Part shown: positions 35,801-49,242 of the stretch, piece after piece
How the letters are laid out: each line of letters begins with the position of its first letter
How positions within the stretch are numbered: position 1 is the stretch's first letter
Source: Dillenia suffruticosa
Lineage: Eukaryota; Streptophyta; Magnoliopsida; Dilleniales; Dilleniaceae
Length of the DNA stretch: 64,000 nt
Assembly (NCBI GenBank): GCA_033439265.1
Contig: JAVTVX010000034.1
Span: forward strand, 9,827,001-9,891,000
Direction of reading: 5' to 3'
Position numbers and translations under genes: made by a program
The notes under the pieces: model-generated
Databases searched by the model: none
What the model was told of the DNA's origin: nothing
The model's input: the letters and a program-made list of their open reading frames with translations, nothing else

Positions 35801-36599
35801 GTGGGGTCAAATGAATTTGTGGTTACGGGATGTGTCTAATGAATTTTACTGACAACTTTTTTTGTTTATTGAACTTGTGGTTAAACTACTTTTTGAATTT
35901 ATTTATACTATTATGGTAATAGAAGAAGAAAATTATGCAATACTCACCTAAATTGCAATACCTAATAAAAGATTTGAGACTAAAAATAAATTGCAAAATC
36001 GAAACTTAATTTAAACAAAATTTTAAAAGATGTTACAAAATTTGTCTTAATATAACATGATTCATTTATACTGACTTTATTGTAGTCTCTTATTATGAAT
36101 TCTCAGTCTCACTATATAATTAAATATCACTAATGTTTATTAAATTATTCATTTCCTCTTATTATGACCAAAAATAGTAAGTTGGTTCTTGGAGTATCTT
36201 TATTTATTTTACACCATGAGATTTTGTGTTAAAAAAATGAAAATCAGTTCTGCCGAACATAAAAAATAAATTAAGATATTTAATTTTAAAATTTGAGAAA
36301 ACAAGATTTTAAATATCTTTAAATTGTGACTGTGATATGCATGCAGACAATGCCCCTTTGCAAATTTTGACCTGAAAATGAATTTCAAAAATATTAAAAT
36401 TCATAGTAAATTTCTCCTATATAGTGGCCACCATTGGCTTGTCAGTAAAAATGAAAATGGCAACAATGAGAGATGAGGGAATTTGAGAATTGGAGGAAGA
36501 AGTTGCTTGAATTTTTTTTTTTTAATTTTTAATTTTGGTTTTTATGGTATTTAATATATTTTTAGGAAAGTGTAATTGGGTATATATACTGTTTTTTAG
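35801..36599. other. Sequence upstream of LRR exon, probably intron
   Basis: AT-rich and noncoding. It ends in a T-rich tract and TTTTTTAG at 36592-36599, a good splice acceptor for the LRR exon. Confidence 0.5.
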
Positions 36600-37313
36600 G
36601 TGCTTTTCCCTTGCTTGGAGGAATTAGAACCTTCTGGCCTACATAAAGTTGAGAATATATGGCACCCAGAATTGCCATATGAGAGCTTCCTGCAGTTAAT
36701 AGAACTTGAAGTTAGGGATTGTAAGAAAGTGTTGAAAATAATTCCAGCTTGTATGCACCCAAGGCTGCCAAAGCTGCAATCACTCAAAAGTGAGATATTA
36801 TGCTTCCGTTGAAGAGGTATTTGAACAACAAGATCTTTCAACAGCAACGGGAGGAGGTCTAGATCTTTATCCACACTTGACATCTCTCCGATTGACAGAG
36901 TTACCAAAGCTGACTCATGCTCTCTTGAATGCATTCGCAACTTGGACAGCCTAACATTATTTAAAATTAAGAGCTGCGATTCATTAACAAGTTTATTTCA
37001 ACCTTCAATTGCCAATGATCTTATGAAACTGGAGGAATTAGTAGTAGAATTTTGTGAGCAGATACAAGAAATAGTTGGAGAAGAAGAAGAAGAGGAGGAA
37101 ACTGAAAAGGTGATTGTGTTCCCTAAGCTGAAGAGTCTTTCTTTCTTTTGTCTGCCCAAACTCACCAGCTTCAGAAAAGGAGACTATCAGCTAAAATGGC
37201 AAAAATGCCCGAATGGAGCTTCCAAGAATAGTGAGAGTGAGATGGTGTCTATAGCAACAACAAGTCAAAATAATTTAGGCTGCCCTCGTTTTCAACCCCT
37301 CTTCGATCAGAAG
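36600..37313 (+). pseudogene. LRR exon of an NLR-type resistance gene, with two frameshifts
   Basis: Begins after a TTTTTTAG acceptor with VLFPCLEELEPSGL and ends PLFDQK before GTATGC, phase 0 at both ends. The wording (LEVRDCKKVLKI, KLEELVVEFCEQIQEIVG plus a Glu run, VFPKLKSLSFFCLPKLTSF) is typical of the C-terminal LRR exons of RPS2/At4g27190-like coiled-coil NBS-LRR proteins, intracellular immune receptors. An extra A in the run at 36786-36789 shifts the frame, and a one-base loss near 36925 restores it. Between them the LRR is readable in the other frame (EEVFEQQDLS, LTELPKLTH). No NB-ARC or coiled-coil domain occurs in the window, so this is a fragment or the 3' end of a longer gene. Confidence 0.82.
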
Positions 37314-38813
37314 GTATGCATATGCACCACCAAAGAGACCAGGCAGTTTACATATATGCACCAACAATTATGCATGCTCAAAATTTAAGAACTATTGAAT
37401 TAAGTTTTGAATTTATTTCTACTATTATGATAATAGAAATAGAAAATTATGCAATACTATAAGAAACACCTAAATTGCAATGCTTAATAGAAGATATAGG
37501 ACTAAAAATAAATTGAAAAATTGAAAATTAATTAAAACTAAATTTTGAATGGTTTGTAACTAAATTTGTGTTAAGATAAATATGATTCATTTTTATTAAC
37601 CGTGTTGAAATCTCTCTCAAAAAATATGATTCATTTAATTGCTTTTGCTCAAAATTCTTTTATAATGTGCATTAAGTTATTCATTTCCTCTTATTATAAC
37701 AAAAAATATCATTCAAATTAACAAAATTGTTGATTTATAATAAATATGAGGTAGAGTAGTAAGAGAGACCAACCAAAAAAGAGTCATGTCATTCAGTACT
37801 ATTAAAATTATTTCAAATTTTGATATAATATTTTTTTGTGTTATAGTCAAAGTCGTGATATTTTATAAAAAAAAAAAAGGAGTATGACTTAATACTATTA
37901 ATTGAATTAACTAAATCAAGGTTATTTGGAGTGTGATTAGAGGTATTTTGATTTTCTAAGAAGAATTTGCCTAAAATTCTCCCTTTTTTGGGAATAATTC
38001 TTTTGAATATTCTATTACTGGTACCCATGGGTTGGTGAGAAAAATCATGAAATGATATAGTTGTCTAGGATATCTCATGATGTGAGAATTTTAACTCATT
38101 TCTTTTGTCACTCTCATTTTATAATATTTGACCGTCATTTTGTCATTCCCTAAGAAGCTCCTTTGCAATTCCTATTAGGAAAGGTAGATTTAAAAATAAA
38201 TCATGCATTTGAATTTATAATTTTAAGAAAATAATATACAATTTTAATAGAATAAATAATATTAAAAACTATGTATATAAATTTTCTTTTTAAATTTTAG
38301 AGGATGGCAGCTTCTAGCAAAATTCCACCTTAGAGTAGAGTATGTAAATGTAATATATTATTGTCATTCAAATCAACAAGAGTAACCCAATTGATCTTTT
38401 TCTTATGCAAATGGTTTAAATTTCACTAACTCTTTTAAATTCCACCTTAGAGTAGAGTATGTAAATGTAATATATTATTTGCCTAAAAATAGGTTTTTAG
38501 AGTACCCTTTAACAAATATATATACAAAATTTTGTATGTTGACAGAATATGCCTAATATAAAACAAAAGGTAATATGTGACCGGCATTGTTATTTAATAT
38601 GTTATCAAATACAATATCCATTCACTTACTTACCAGCAAAAAGTTTATAATAAAAAACAAATAGGTAATATGTGAGTCGTTACACATCTTACCATTCACT
38701 GTTCCTCAAATCTATTTTTAGAGGGAATTAACCTTTCATTATTACCCTGCCTATGGATTACACTTATTTTAGAAATATTTTCTTTAACTCAAATCCCTAC
38801 ATGTTTTCGGCAG
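37314..38813 (+). other. Probable intron between LRR exons
   Basis: Starts GTATGC and ends TTTCGGCAG. AT-rich, with a duplicated segment (TTCCACCTTAGAGTAGAGTA at about 38323 and 38440). No coding. Confidence 0.65.
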
Positions 38814-39245
38814 GTAGCCTTCCCTTCCTTGGAAAGTATAGGATTGGATGGTTTAGATGGCATAAAGCAGATATGGGGGAGCCAATTTCCAATGGAATCA
38901 TTTCCCCAATTAAAGGAATTATGGGTGGATAGATGTGACGCATTGGAAGTTATAATAGGCAAACAAGGAGAAGAAGAAGAAAAAATTTCTGGAGGCAGTC
39001 TTGTATTCCCTCAATTGAAGACCTTGGTATTACGATCTCTACGAAACATAAGGTGTTTCAGTGAAAGCAATTTATATACTTTGGAATTCCCATCCTTTGA
39101 TGATATGACGTTGCTTCACTGTCCTAAAATGACAACATTCTCATATACCTCCGCAACCACACCAAAATTAGAACATATGCGTGGAGAAGATATACCGATG
39201 ACTACAGATATTAATACTGTAGTAAAGGATATATTTCTTCAACGG
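38814..39245 (+). CDS. LRR exon of an NLR-type resistance gene
   Basis: A clean 144-codon exon between CGGCAG and GTATGC, phase 0 on both sides. It starts VAFPSLESIGLDGLDGIKQI and contains further LRR units (SFPQLKELWVDRCDALEVII, VFPQLKTLVLRSLRNIRCF), a Glu-rich spacer, and a FPSFDDMTLLHCPKMTTF repeat. The V-FPSLE start repeats that of the upstream exon, as in NLR genes built from repeated phase-0 LRR exons. The frame is intact. Since the first exon is shifted and no downstream exon was recognised, it may be a remnant rather than an active gene. Confidence 0.8.
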
Positions 39246-41846
39246 GTATGCCTTCACACTCTCATTCTTATTTCGTTCTACTCTCTGGTGTTCTACTACT
39301 ATTACAATTTTACTACTTATATTCCCTTTTTTTCTTGGTTTTTCTTTTTCTTTTTGTTAGTTGTGCAGAATTAGAAATGAAGTTTACTTTTACAACATGG
39401 TCCCCTACCCTCTTTGTATTTTTTTTTATTTTTTATTTTTATTTAATAAATTCATTAAAAAAGACATGAAAATATATAACTGCATGTCAATAAATCAAAT
39501 ATGATTATAAATCAATTATGAAGTACTAGTAATTGTAAGTATAGTTCAAATGAAAAATGAAAAAAAATAAATCATTTTAAGTGATTTGAACCAAATTACC
39601 CAAATAAAATTACTGGAGAGATAGATTTAATTATATTATAGCATGTATTCAATAAATCATGAATTTGTTAATAAGAGCTAAAATTGGAGCATTTAAGTTA
39701 ATTGGTAGCCAGACTCTTCATGATCTGTTTGTTGTGGAGGTTGATGATCCAATAGCTAGGTACTTCTGATTGTAGAGCTTTTCATGTGATCAGGATGAAA
39801 TAAAAAGTGATGGTCCTGGATATAGTAAATCTCGAGTATATGAAGAATAGAATCTCAATATGTTTTAATGTGAAGAAATATTGCTGATAAGATTTTTCTA
39901 CATCTCAAAATTGATCTTACATTGAATAGATGACAAAATTTCAACATGACATGAGAACAAAAAAAATATAGAGAGATGGTAAAACACTCAACAAGTTTTA
40001 TCTGAAGTAGATGCTATTTTAACTTTTCTCTAATGCTAGAATTTACAATTCTTTCATTCCTCATTTAATAAGTACATTTCTCCGGTCTTATTTGAACTAC
40101 ATCAATTTTCTCCAGGAATTATACCTTCATCAACATGAATGGTAGCTGCATATCAAGTGGAGATAGAGACAGTTTTATGATCTCAAGTTTGATAATTTGC
40201 TATTGCTCTTAGGTCTTGAAATGAAAATATGCTAAAAATGGATATTATGAAAACAAATTATTTATTTTTATTGTATTAATAAGTGACAGCTTTTAAAGTG
40301 GAAATGTTTATATGTTTGCTCCCTTACAAGTTTCTCAGTTGGTTCTATTGTCTGGCTAATCAATGTATCTCTTTTCTTCTCTCCCTCGTTTTATCTATCA
40401 TGGATATATGCTTGTGTTGGTATCTTGTTTTCAATGTGAAGGTCTAAAAGTGGATCCAAAAGATCAAGGAAGCTTGCAGCATTTCTTAGAAGGCAATTTG
40501 ACAAAGAAGAGAGTGTTGAGAGTAGCAAAATACAAAGGTTTAGGAATTTGGTAGCAAACAAGGGTGCCCAGTCCATACCATTTGACAGAATTTATTCAGG
40601 AGAAAATTAGACAGTTGTGGTGTTGTGCTTAGCTAAAAAAATAAAAATAAAAATAAATAAAAATAGAGTTTTGTGGCCTTGTGCTTGGCTAAATGAATCT
40701 AACCAAGCAACGAGGCCGTGACATCAACTTGACCTTATGATTTCTTTAGAATTGGCCCATTTTTTAGAAAATAGAAAACTTATTATAGTTGCCAGGTTCC
40801 TTTATATGGATCTTATAATTTTTCCTATTCACAAATAGTTTTATTAAGGAAATGAGCCATCATTTATACACTCTGTATACAACCCTATTGTATATGTCGT
40901 GCCCAAGATAAAATTAAGGTTCATAAATATTTGGAGACTCCGTGACTTTCTTTAGAAGTTCTAAAGGGTAGAGAGTTTTTCGGGATCTATAATAGGGTGT
41001 GTAAAGATTATATTTGGATTTGGGAGGGTTTTCAAACACGTAATTACTAGTTATATCAATTTCTTTGCATAATCAAAGAGTTCGTCCTTGTGAACCTAAG
41101 CAGAAGGTGCTGAAGTATGTAAAATACTTGTTTCTCCCATTATTTACTTCTCGTTTGATTGTAGATATTAGGCTTGTTAGTTTTTTGATATATGTATTTA
41201 TTTATTCTTCGGTTTCCAATTCTTTTGGTTTAGAATTCTTTTTTTTTTTTTATGGTACTTAGTGGTGTGAGCAAGTATACTACTCTTAACATCGAAGCAT
41301 TTAATAACTAAGTTGGTTTGTTCATTCACGTTCAACCTTTGTCATAGTGGAATTACTCAAGACCTTCGCAATCAATTGCTTGGCAATCAATTTACTTACC
41401 AGCCTGGAATATGGTCCAAAGAACTCTAATAAAACTTTAGCAAAAGCAAGACAATTGGCTCTTATTAATTATACATGTGAATTTCAGTTAAACTTTTTTT
41501 TTTTAAGCCTTTCTATGTTGAATATCTACAACTTTCTTTCCATAAAGAGGTAATATGTGGACTCTTCCATATAATTGTTGCTTGGCATAATGGTTGTTTG
41601 TCCAAAACATTATGTTTCCTTCGCTTTTGGAATAAGGTCTAGGACATGGTATTAATTTAACATCTAATTTCTCTCAAAAAAAAATGTTTTTTTGCTTATG
41701 TTAGAGACATGTTTGCATCTCCAAAGTGGACTGATGGTGAATATACCGTGGAATATTGACCTAGTGGTTATGGACCTAGAGGTTATGGTTCCACATGGGA
41801 ATTAAACCTCATGTTCAAAGTTCGAACTATGGTACCCACCCACCCA
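39246..41846. other. Intergenic or intronic, nothing recognised
   Basis: AT-rich. A short frame at 40363-40554 (including VDPKDQGSLQHFLEGN) follows a pyrimidine-rich stretch and could be an exon, but it matches nothing recognised. A duplicated GTGCTTAGCTAAA/GTGCTTGGCTAAA segment lies at 40626 and 40682. Confidence 0.45.

Positions 41847-41917
<71 letters not shown>
41847..41917. repeat. (AC)n microsatellite
   Basis: About 35 uninterrupted AC units, ending 19 bp before the CACTA target duplication. Confidence 0.97.
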
Positions 41918-41918
<1 letters not shown>

Positions 41919-41935
41919 CCAACTATTGGTGATTA

Positions 41936-41938
41936 TTT
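41936..41938. repeat. CACTA target-site duplication TTT, left copy
   Basis: TTT flanks the left terminus and recurs at 52021-52023. Confidence 0.8.
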
Positions 41939-41959
41939 CACTACAAAAAAACTTGTATT

Positions 41960-42680
41960 TAGCCACAAATTTTGCGACGAAAATTTAAGAAATATTCGTC
42001 GCTAAATTATTTAGCGACCAATTTTTCGACAAAACAGAATTTGTCGCTAATAACTCGTCGCAAAATTTTCCGACAAAAAATATGATATTTGTCGCCAATT
42101 AGCGACAGATTATAGTTCGTCGCCAAATTCGTCGCAAAAATTAGCAATCAAAACTTTTTAGTTGCAATTTTCCGACAAAATTTGCGACGAAACATTTCGT
42201 CGGAAAAATTTCCAACAATAAAATATTTGTTGCAAAAATTGTTGCACAAATTAACAACCAATGTTTTTTGTTGCAATTTTCCGACCAATTTTGCGACGAA
42301 ATAGTATGTTTCAAAATTCTCTGTCGGAAAATTCGTCGGATAAATTAGCATCAAAAAATTTTTTGTTACAATTTTGCGACCAACACAACGACGAATATTT
42401 TTTGTCACAAATTAGCGACAAATTTTGTCGTTGCAAATTTCCAGCAATAGTTTTTTGTTGCTAATATTTGCAACAAAATCTGCGACGAAATTATTTTCGT
42501 CGCAATTTGCGACAAAATTTATTTGTGATATAATTTGTCGCAATTCTGCGACAAAATCGGCGACGGCTTTTGCGACGAATTTTGCAATGAAATCTTAAAA
42601 ATTCAGCAACAAATTTTGCAACGAATGTCAAAATCAGCGACGAATTTAGCGACGAATGTAGAAAATTTGCGACAAAAAAA
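41960..42680. repeat. Left subterminal repeat array of CACTA
   Basis: Many copies of TTTGCGACGAAA-like words and their inverses at short spacing. In En/Spm, subterminal motifs are bound by TnpA; the same role is inferred here. Confidence 0.85.
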
Positions 42681-42987
42681 TTTAATTTGTTTAATATTTG
42701 CACCAAATTTCCATATATATCATATTCCTTCCTGATAGTCTCAACCAACCAGTTTATGAACTAAACCACCAACATTATCATCAATAAATCATCCAGGGTA
42801 CCATCGAACAGCCATGAATACGAAATTTATGCAGTCTCTACTAATTCAAATAACTGACCATCTAATAGTATGAATGAAATAATAAATATAAAAACACTAC
42901 CATCGTCATGAAATAATATTAAACAGTACTAAATAAGTTATAGAATATCGAATTTGTAGAAATATAAATGAAATTCTAATGAGAAGT

Positions 42988-44020
42988 CTAATTAAATATA
43001 AACGTGAAATACAAATTGTTTCGAGAAATATTATCACCATCATCGTCACCATCACCATTACCGTCACCGCCACCATCACCATCACCAAATATGTCATAAT
43101 CATCATCACCATCATTTGGAGGAGATAGAAAAGGGGGAATCGAACTTGAAGCGGAAACTAGCTGAAGATGCTGCATTATAAGCCTCTGTTGTGCGCGAAA
43201 CTTTTCAAATTCATTGTCTCTTCACTGCTGTTCAACGCGCATGGCTTGAAGTTCATTGTCTCTTCGCTGCTGTTCTACGCGCATGACTTAAAGTTCATCG
43301 TCTTTTTGTGCTAACAGCTCCTTCATGTGGCTCAGCTCTTGGTTCATTTGCATTAATTCTGCTCTTACTGGTGTCTGGCCGGAAGAACTTAGACCACTGA
43401 GTCTGCAAGTTCTGCTCAACGAGCCCATCCCAAGTACTCTTCCCTTCTTTTCTCCACCAGTTGCCTCGAGCCATAAAGCCATATCATTAACAGATGGCTC
43501 AGACGTTGCAGCATCATCACTACCACTGGAATTTCTAAGTAGAAGCTGGTCATATTTCTCCTGCATTATCGTATAAGAAATTAGAAGAAAAATAAAATAA
43601 CAATATACTAAAATATCTAACGAAAGAAATAGAAGTGTCAATTAACAGTTGAACAATTTTATAAAAAATCTAACAAATAAAGTCAGAATACAAAATTGTA
43701 TTTCTCATTAAACGATTGACAGTAAACAATAAGACACAAAAACTATCTTTGTCAATCAAATATTATAAATTTAATACACTTATGGAATTCAAATTACACA
43801 TACTTATATTTATATATTTTGTTACTTAATCCATTAAAATGATATTTAGATAATGAGGAGTGTTGTAATTAAAATTAAAATTCGACTACTATTACGAGTT
43901 TGAAACTATAACAGATCGAATAAAGGAAAAAATTATACAATACGTGACATAATGAACCAACCATTTGGAATGGACGTAACAAATTTGATATTATGTATTT
44001 TCTAATTTTATTTTATAATG

Positions 44021-44057
<37 letters not shown>

Positions 44058-45310
44058 TTTGAAATGAAAAGTTCAATTTAAATATTTGAGAAATTATTGG
44101 AATAGACAAATCTATTAAATTCTTATTATAATGTTGTGATGATAAATTGAGCATAATATGTTCAAATAAAAGTTTTTATAAAACAATTTAAAATTTTGAA
44201 ATTACATACCATAACCGTTCTAGCTCTCTCCCCACTCCAAGTCTTGTCTTTTTTCTGAAAAGTCCGTGCAAAAGTCTCTCTAAATGATGGCGGTGATCCC
44301 ATTTCCTTGGTCTAAAAACAAAACACCGTTAGATGAATTAATGAAAAAATAAATGAATTAAATTCAAAAAAATATTAATTGAACCAAATTACCATTCTAA
44401 TTCTATGCTCATCAATATTGATTGAGCCTCCCACATAAGTAGCAGATGATTCCCCAGAATTATAAGCTCGATTTATTTTATTTTGCTCACTCCTCCGTTG
44501 GCTCTCATCGGAATCCCAGAAATTTAAAATGTTGAGCCAATTTTCTTCGGTGATGCAGTGTGGCTTCTTTCGGCTCTTTTTTGCATGATTTAGTACACTT
44601 CGGATGTGATGACCGCATTTTTTTTTTAAATATTCTTCTTATTTCAAGCTCCTCGGTCTCATCCCAATTGAACTTTCGCTAAAAAAAAAACAATTTGTTA
44701 TATTTAAATTATACACTGAATTGTATATTTAAACTTAGAGGTCTCATTTACCTTGAATTCTCTCCACCATAGCTCTTTGATATCATCTGGAGTACTTGTG
44801 TATGACATCGATGCTCCTCCCCAATGGTTGTTAATGATTCGATTCAGCTCATGAATAACATACACAGAATTTGTAAATCTATCATAAAATTAGAAATAAA
44901 AAAAATGGTTAGTAAAAAAATTTTTAAATAAACTAATCAAGTATATAAATAAAGAAACAATTGTGATAATATTTCAAAATTTAATACTTACGAATCTCCG
45001 CAAGGGGATATCACCTCTCGCGTATCTTCCCCTTCAATGTGTGAATCTTGCATTGAAGGTACAATTGAAGGTGCAACTGATGGAAACGGTGAAGGTATAT
45101 CAGTACAAGGCGAAGGGGCATGGGAAGGTGCAGCTGAAACGGACGGTGACGCCGAAGAGTTTGGTCTTGCATTAGAAGATCGTCTATGTCCTCCACGTTG
45201 AAACTGTAACAAGAGTTTTTTCTTGCAAGCAATGAATATTGCATGATTATAAAAAATATAATAGAGTATATGAAGAAACATACCATATTTAAATTGTCGT
45301 CCGAAATGAT
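42988..45310 (-). pseudogene. TnpA-like gene (plant Ptta/En/Spm transposase family), six putative exons
   Basis: Exons inferred from GT-AG sites, in transcript order: 45310-45284, 45203-44992, 44878-44752, 44678-44393, 44311-44210, 43560-42988. The first translated exons are Ser/Pro-rich; then FTNSVYVIHELNRIINN and an EELWW-like KELWWREFK segment; then FNWDETEELEIRRIF, which starts the Ptta/En/Spm domain. That domain is broken by a run of ten A (nine expected) at about 44628-44637. The last exon has a MNQELSHMKELLAQKDDEL coiled-coil-like segment, a duplicated MRVEQQRRDNEL unit, and an Asp/Gly-rich tail. In-frame stops at 43288-43290 (TAA) and 43222-43224 (TGA) replace Gln and Arg codons. The 5' exon is not determined. 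It would bind subterminal repeats. Confidence 0.8.
44023..44055. repeat. (AT)n microsatellite in TnpA intron
   Basis: An uninterrupted AT dinucleotide run within the intron between the last two TnpA-like exons. Confidence 0.9.
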
Positions 45311-45499
45311 CTATAAAAAAAGAAAATATATTAGCAAATAATATTTCAAATATGAAACATGAGGCACTAAATATAACATACAAATTGAGAAATTTAAAAT
45401 GCAAATCTAAATGTATTTTCACATAAAAACAGTAAAATAAAATTTCATATGATGTTAGACAATTTTAATAAATCTTAAAAAAACAATACTTACCGACGA

Positions 45500-48400
45500 T
45501 CAAAAATCAAAGTCATTATTGTCATCATCATCCTCATTATCAGAGTCTTCAACATCAAATTCATCCTCATCTTCATCATCTGTCTCCAAATCCAGTTCTT
45601 CATCGCCAGACTCATGAATTTCATTTTGATCCACATCTATCATTACTCCATGTGGATCTCGTAATGTTGGAATAATATATTCCTCAGTCTGAAACATATT
45701 GGCAACTTCCATTTGTTGATATGTCATGTCTTCCCAACGTTCCTCAATTTTCTTTCGTGCTTTCGTTTTACAAACAGCCCACCAATCAATTTTGTCACGT
45801 TTCAAACTAGGATATGAAGCATAATACACTTGAATCGCTTGTTGTGCCAATACGAATGGTTCATATCTTTTATAAATTTTTTTATGATTTATGTCAACCA
45901 ATTTAAACTTTGGATGCACATTCATCCCTTTTACGGGGTCAAACCATTGGCACATAAATAAAACGACTCGCAACTCTGCTCCAGTGTACTCAACCTCTAT
46001 AATTTCATCCAACAAACCATAAAACTCATCTTTTACATCTCCATCGTTAGATGACTGAACACAAACACCACTATTCATAGTAGCTTTTCCGGTTCCATAT
46101 TCTTGAGTGTGAAAATTATACCCGTTTATAAAATACGATGGCCAAGTTCGCACCGTCGAATTTGGACCCCATGACAGATTAAGTAACAATTCTTGTTCAA
46201 CTTCATCTTGATTACATTGAACCTGAAGTAAAATAAATGTGTTATTTTTTTAATAATCAAATAGATATAAAATTTAAAATTCGTAAAACTAACATATGTT
46301 TTGAACCATGCTGCAAAATCTTCATCGCACACACGATTGAACTCATGCATCGATAGTTCAGACCGTGAATATTGAAAAATCCTACGATTAAAGAAAATGA
46401 TTTATGTCAACAATTTTATCAAAAAAAAAGAACACATTTTTTATATTTGAAAAAAAAAGACTTACTCGAAATATGGCGTAATTTCTGGACAGTTCAGTAA
46501 AATATATGTATGGGCTGCCCGCCATTCTTTCGCAGTTAAATATCTAACCTTACATGACCCACTTGGTCGACCGAAATAGTTGAAAATAGAGAATGATTTT
46601 AAATTAGGATCAACAGGACCCTCATCATTTCTACCCGCGCGCCGTCTCTTACACTGGACATGAGGCTCGAAATAATATGAAGCAAAAGTTGTCACTTCCT
46701 CCGCAATGTATGCATTAACAATAGATACTTCAACCCGTTTCTTATTTTTCACTTTTCTCTTCAAATGATATAAAAATCTAATTGATATGGAATAAAAAGT
46801 GTATCAGAAAATGATATATAATAAATTTAGTACATTGACATGCACTATAAATATTATTATGATGAGAATGTGCAAAAGTTACCTTTCAAATGGATACATC
46901 CATCGATATTAGACGGGACCTGCAACTCTGGCCTCATAAGGCAAGTGAACCAAAAGGTGTTCCATGGAATCAAAAAATGATGGAGGAAAAATCCTTTCTA
47001 AATTACATAAAATGATAGGGATATCTCTCTCTAATTTCGCCATATGTGATTCCTTTAATACTATCGAGCAAATATCATGCAGGAAAATACTTAACTCTGT
47101 AATGACGGCCCATACAAAATCTGGTAATAGTTCCTTAAAAGCAATCGGAATCATTCTTTCCATAAATATGTGACAATCATGACTTTTTAAACCAATCAAC
47201 TTGCATTCTTTCATGTCGACACATCTCCCAAGATTTGAGGCATAACCATCAGGAAATCTAAGAGATTTCAACCATTCACAAACTTTCCGTCTCTGATCCT
47301 TATTTATTGTATAAATTACCTTTGGTTTTGGTCCCTTACTACTTCCATCCGCATCAAGTGTAGGCCGATTACAATGAAGCCGCATATCTTTTCTCGCATT
47401 CAAGTTATCTTTCGTTTTTCCAGAGACATCCATCAATATATTAATCAGATTATCGAAAACATTTTTCTCGATATGCATCAAATCGAGATTATGATGAATC
47501 AGATGGGTCTTCCAATATGGTAAATCCCAAAATATACTCTGTTTGGTCCATTTATGCACACTTCCATATCCGTACGTTGTACCATGTGGGTCTTCAATCG
47601 CAGATGGAAATTGAGACACTCGCTCCCAAATTTGTTGACCAGTTAATCTCAACGGAGGAGGTGTTTTTTCAAATTTATTTTTCGTAAATTCTTCTTTATT
47701 TCTTCTAAATTTATGATTTTGTGGCAAAAATTGTTTATGACAATCAAAATAACTCCCCTTCTTACCATATTTCAATCTGAATGACTTAAATCTCTCCATA
47801 CATATTGGGCATCCTAAAACCCCAGCAGTACTCCATCCCGATAGCATGCCATAAGCTGGGAAGTCATTTATCGTCCAAAGAAGAATTGCCTTCATTACAA
47901 ACATCTGATCAGTGTTAACATCATACGTAAGAACACCGTCATCCCATAACTGTTTTAACTCCGCAATCAATGGTTGCATATAAACATCAATCAACTTCTT
48001 CAGATTTTACGGGCCCGGTATAACCAATGTCAAAAACATATAGGGTGTTTTCATACACATACCCGGAGGAAAATTATAAGGAGTTAATATCACTGGCCAA
48101 CATGAATAAGTTTTTCCCGATTTTCCAAATGGAGCAAAGCCATCAGCACAAAGACCTAACCTAATGTTTCGAGTCTCTCTTGCAAATTTAGGATATGTCA
48201 TATCAAAATTTTTCCACACCTCTATATCCGAAGGATGACACATTAACACTTCCTCTGTTTGATGATTTGCATGCCAAGTCATATATTCAGCAGTAGTTTT
48301 CGATGCATAAAGTCTTTGCAATCTAGGAGTCAAGGGCAAATAAAACATTTGCTTGAATGGTTTACGTCGCTCAGTACGACCTGCTGTCCTAGTACTCTTG

Positions 48401-49242
48401 TACCTACTTTGGTTACAGAATTTACAAAATTGTACATTTTCATCAGCTCCCCAAAACAACATGCAACCATTTATGCATACATCAATTCTTTCCACCGGAA
48501 GGCCCAAGTCATTCACCAACTTTTTCATACTATAAAAGTCATTCGGCATTATATGATCACGAGGCAATACTTTTCTCATTACTTGAACAATATCATTGAA
48601 GCAATTCTCAGACAAATTATGCTCTGCTTTAACATTTAACATTCTAGCCGTTAATGACAATTTAGTATGGGTGTCACAACCAACCCATAATGGTTTATCT
48701 GCAGCTCTCAACATTTCTTGAAATTGGTTAGACAAATAATTCTCATCTTGCATATTCTCAGCGACACATGTTGCTTCTACCCCCTCCAATGGTGATGCAT
48801 AACTTGTAGGTACATCTTGATTTGTTGGTACAGAACTAGAACTTGCATAGTTTGTTTGGGGAAAAAAATTTTGACCCGCTGCATCAAATACCATCTGCTG
48901 ATATGGATTTAACTGATCATAACAATTGTTATACCCTCTACTTGAATAATCCAAATTTCGCACATACTCTTCATCAGATATAAACGGTTCACCATGACAA
49001 GTCCAATTGTAGTAATTTAAAGTAAAACCAAATCTACAAAGATGTTCCCTAACTTTATCACATACATGAAATTTGCCATTACCACACTTTCTACACGGAC
49101 AACTTAACTTATTCCCATCCATAAACTCAACTTTACTTGTAGCGAAATTCAAGAATTGTTCCACCCCACAAATAAACTTATCAGTTAAACCACGACGATC
49201 AGGTAAATTCTTATTATACATCCAATTTCTTTCGTTTTGCAT
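45500..49242 (-). pseudogene. TnpD/tnp2-type CACTA transposase, four exons
   Basis: Exons from GT-AG signals and frame continuity: 49242-46883, 46777-46465, 46381-46294, 46222-45500. It starts MQNERNWMYNKN with a transposase-associated zinc domain (CPCRKCGNGKFH). The tnp2 transposase core follows (about 48640-48010, with PVERIDVCINGCMLFW and a CKFCNQSRY knuckle), then a DUF4218-like region (about 47300-46910, KLIGLKSHDCHIFMERMIPI) and a C-terminal DUF4216-like region (46130-45720) ending in an acidic tail. Two in-frame TAA codons, at 48007-48009 and 46909-46911, break exon 1; the second stands where the family has Gln. Otherwise the frame is continuous across all introns. It would cut and join the element ends. 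Confidence 0.9.

Noticed and set aside
40363-40554. Possible further exon of the NLR gene
   Set aside because: The frame follows pyrimidine-rich sequence but shows no LRR pattern and matches nothing recognised. Not called.
41750-41835. Possible tRNA or SINE left of the AC repeat
   Set aside because: A TAGTGGTTATGG and a GTTCGAAC segment recall box A and box B, but spacing and arms do not fit a tRNA and no tail or target duplication was seen.
42148-42748. Open frames in the left subterminal zone of the CACTA
   Set aside because: They arise from repeated GCGACGAAA words that lack stops in some frames. No independent evidence of coding.
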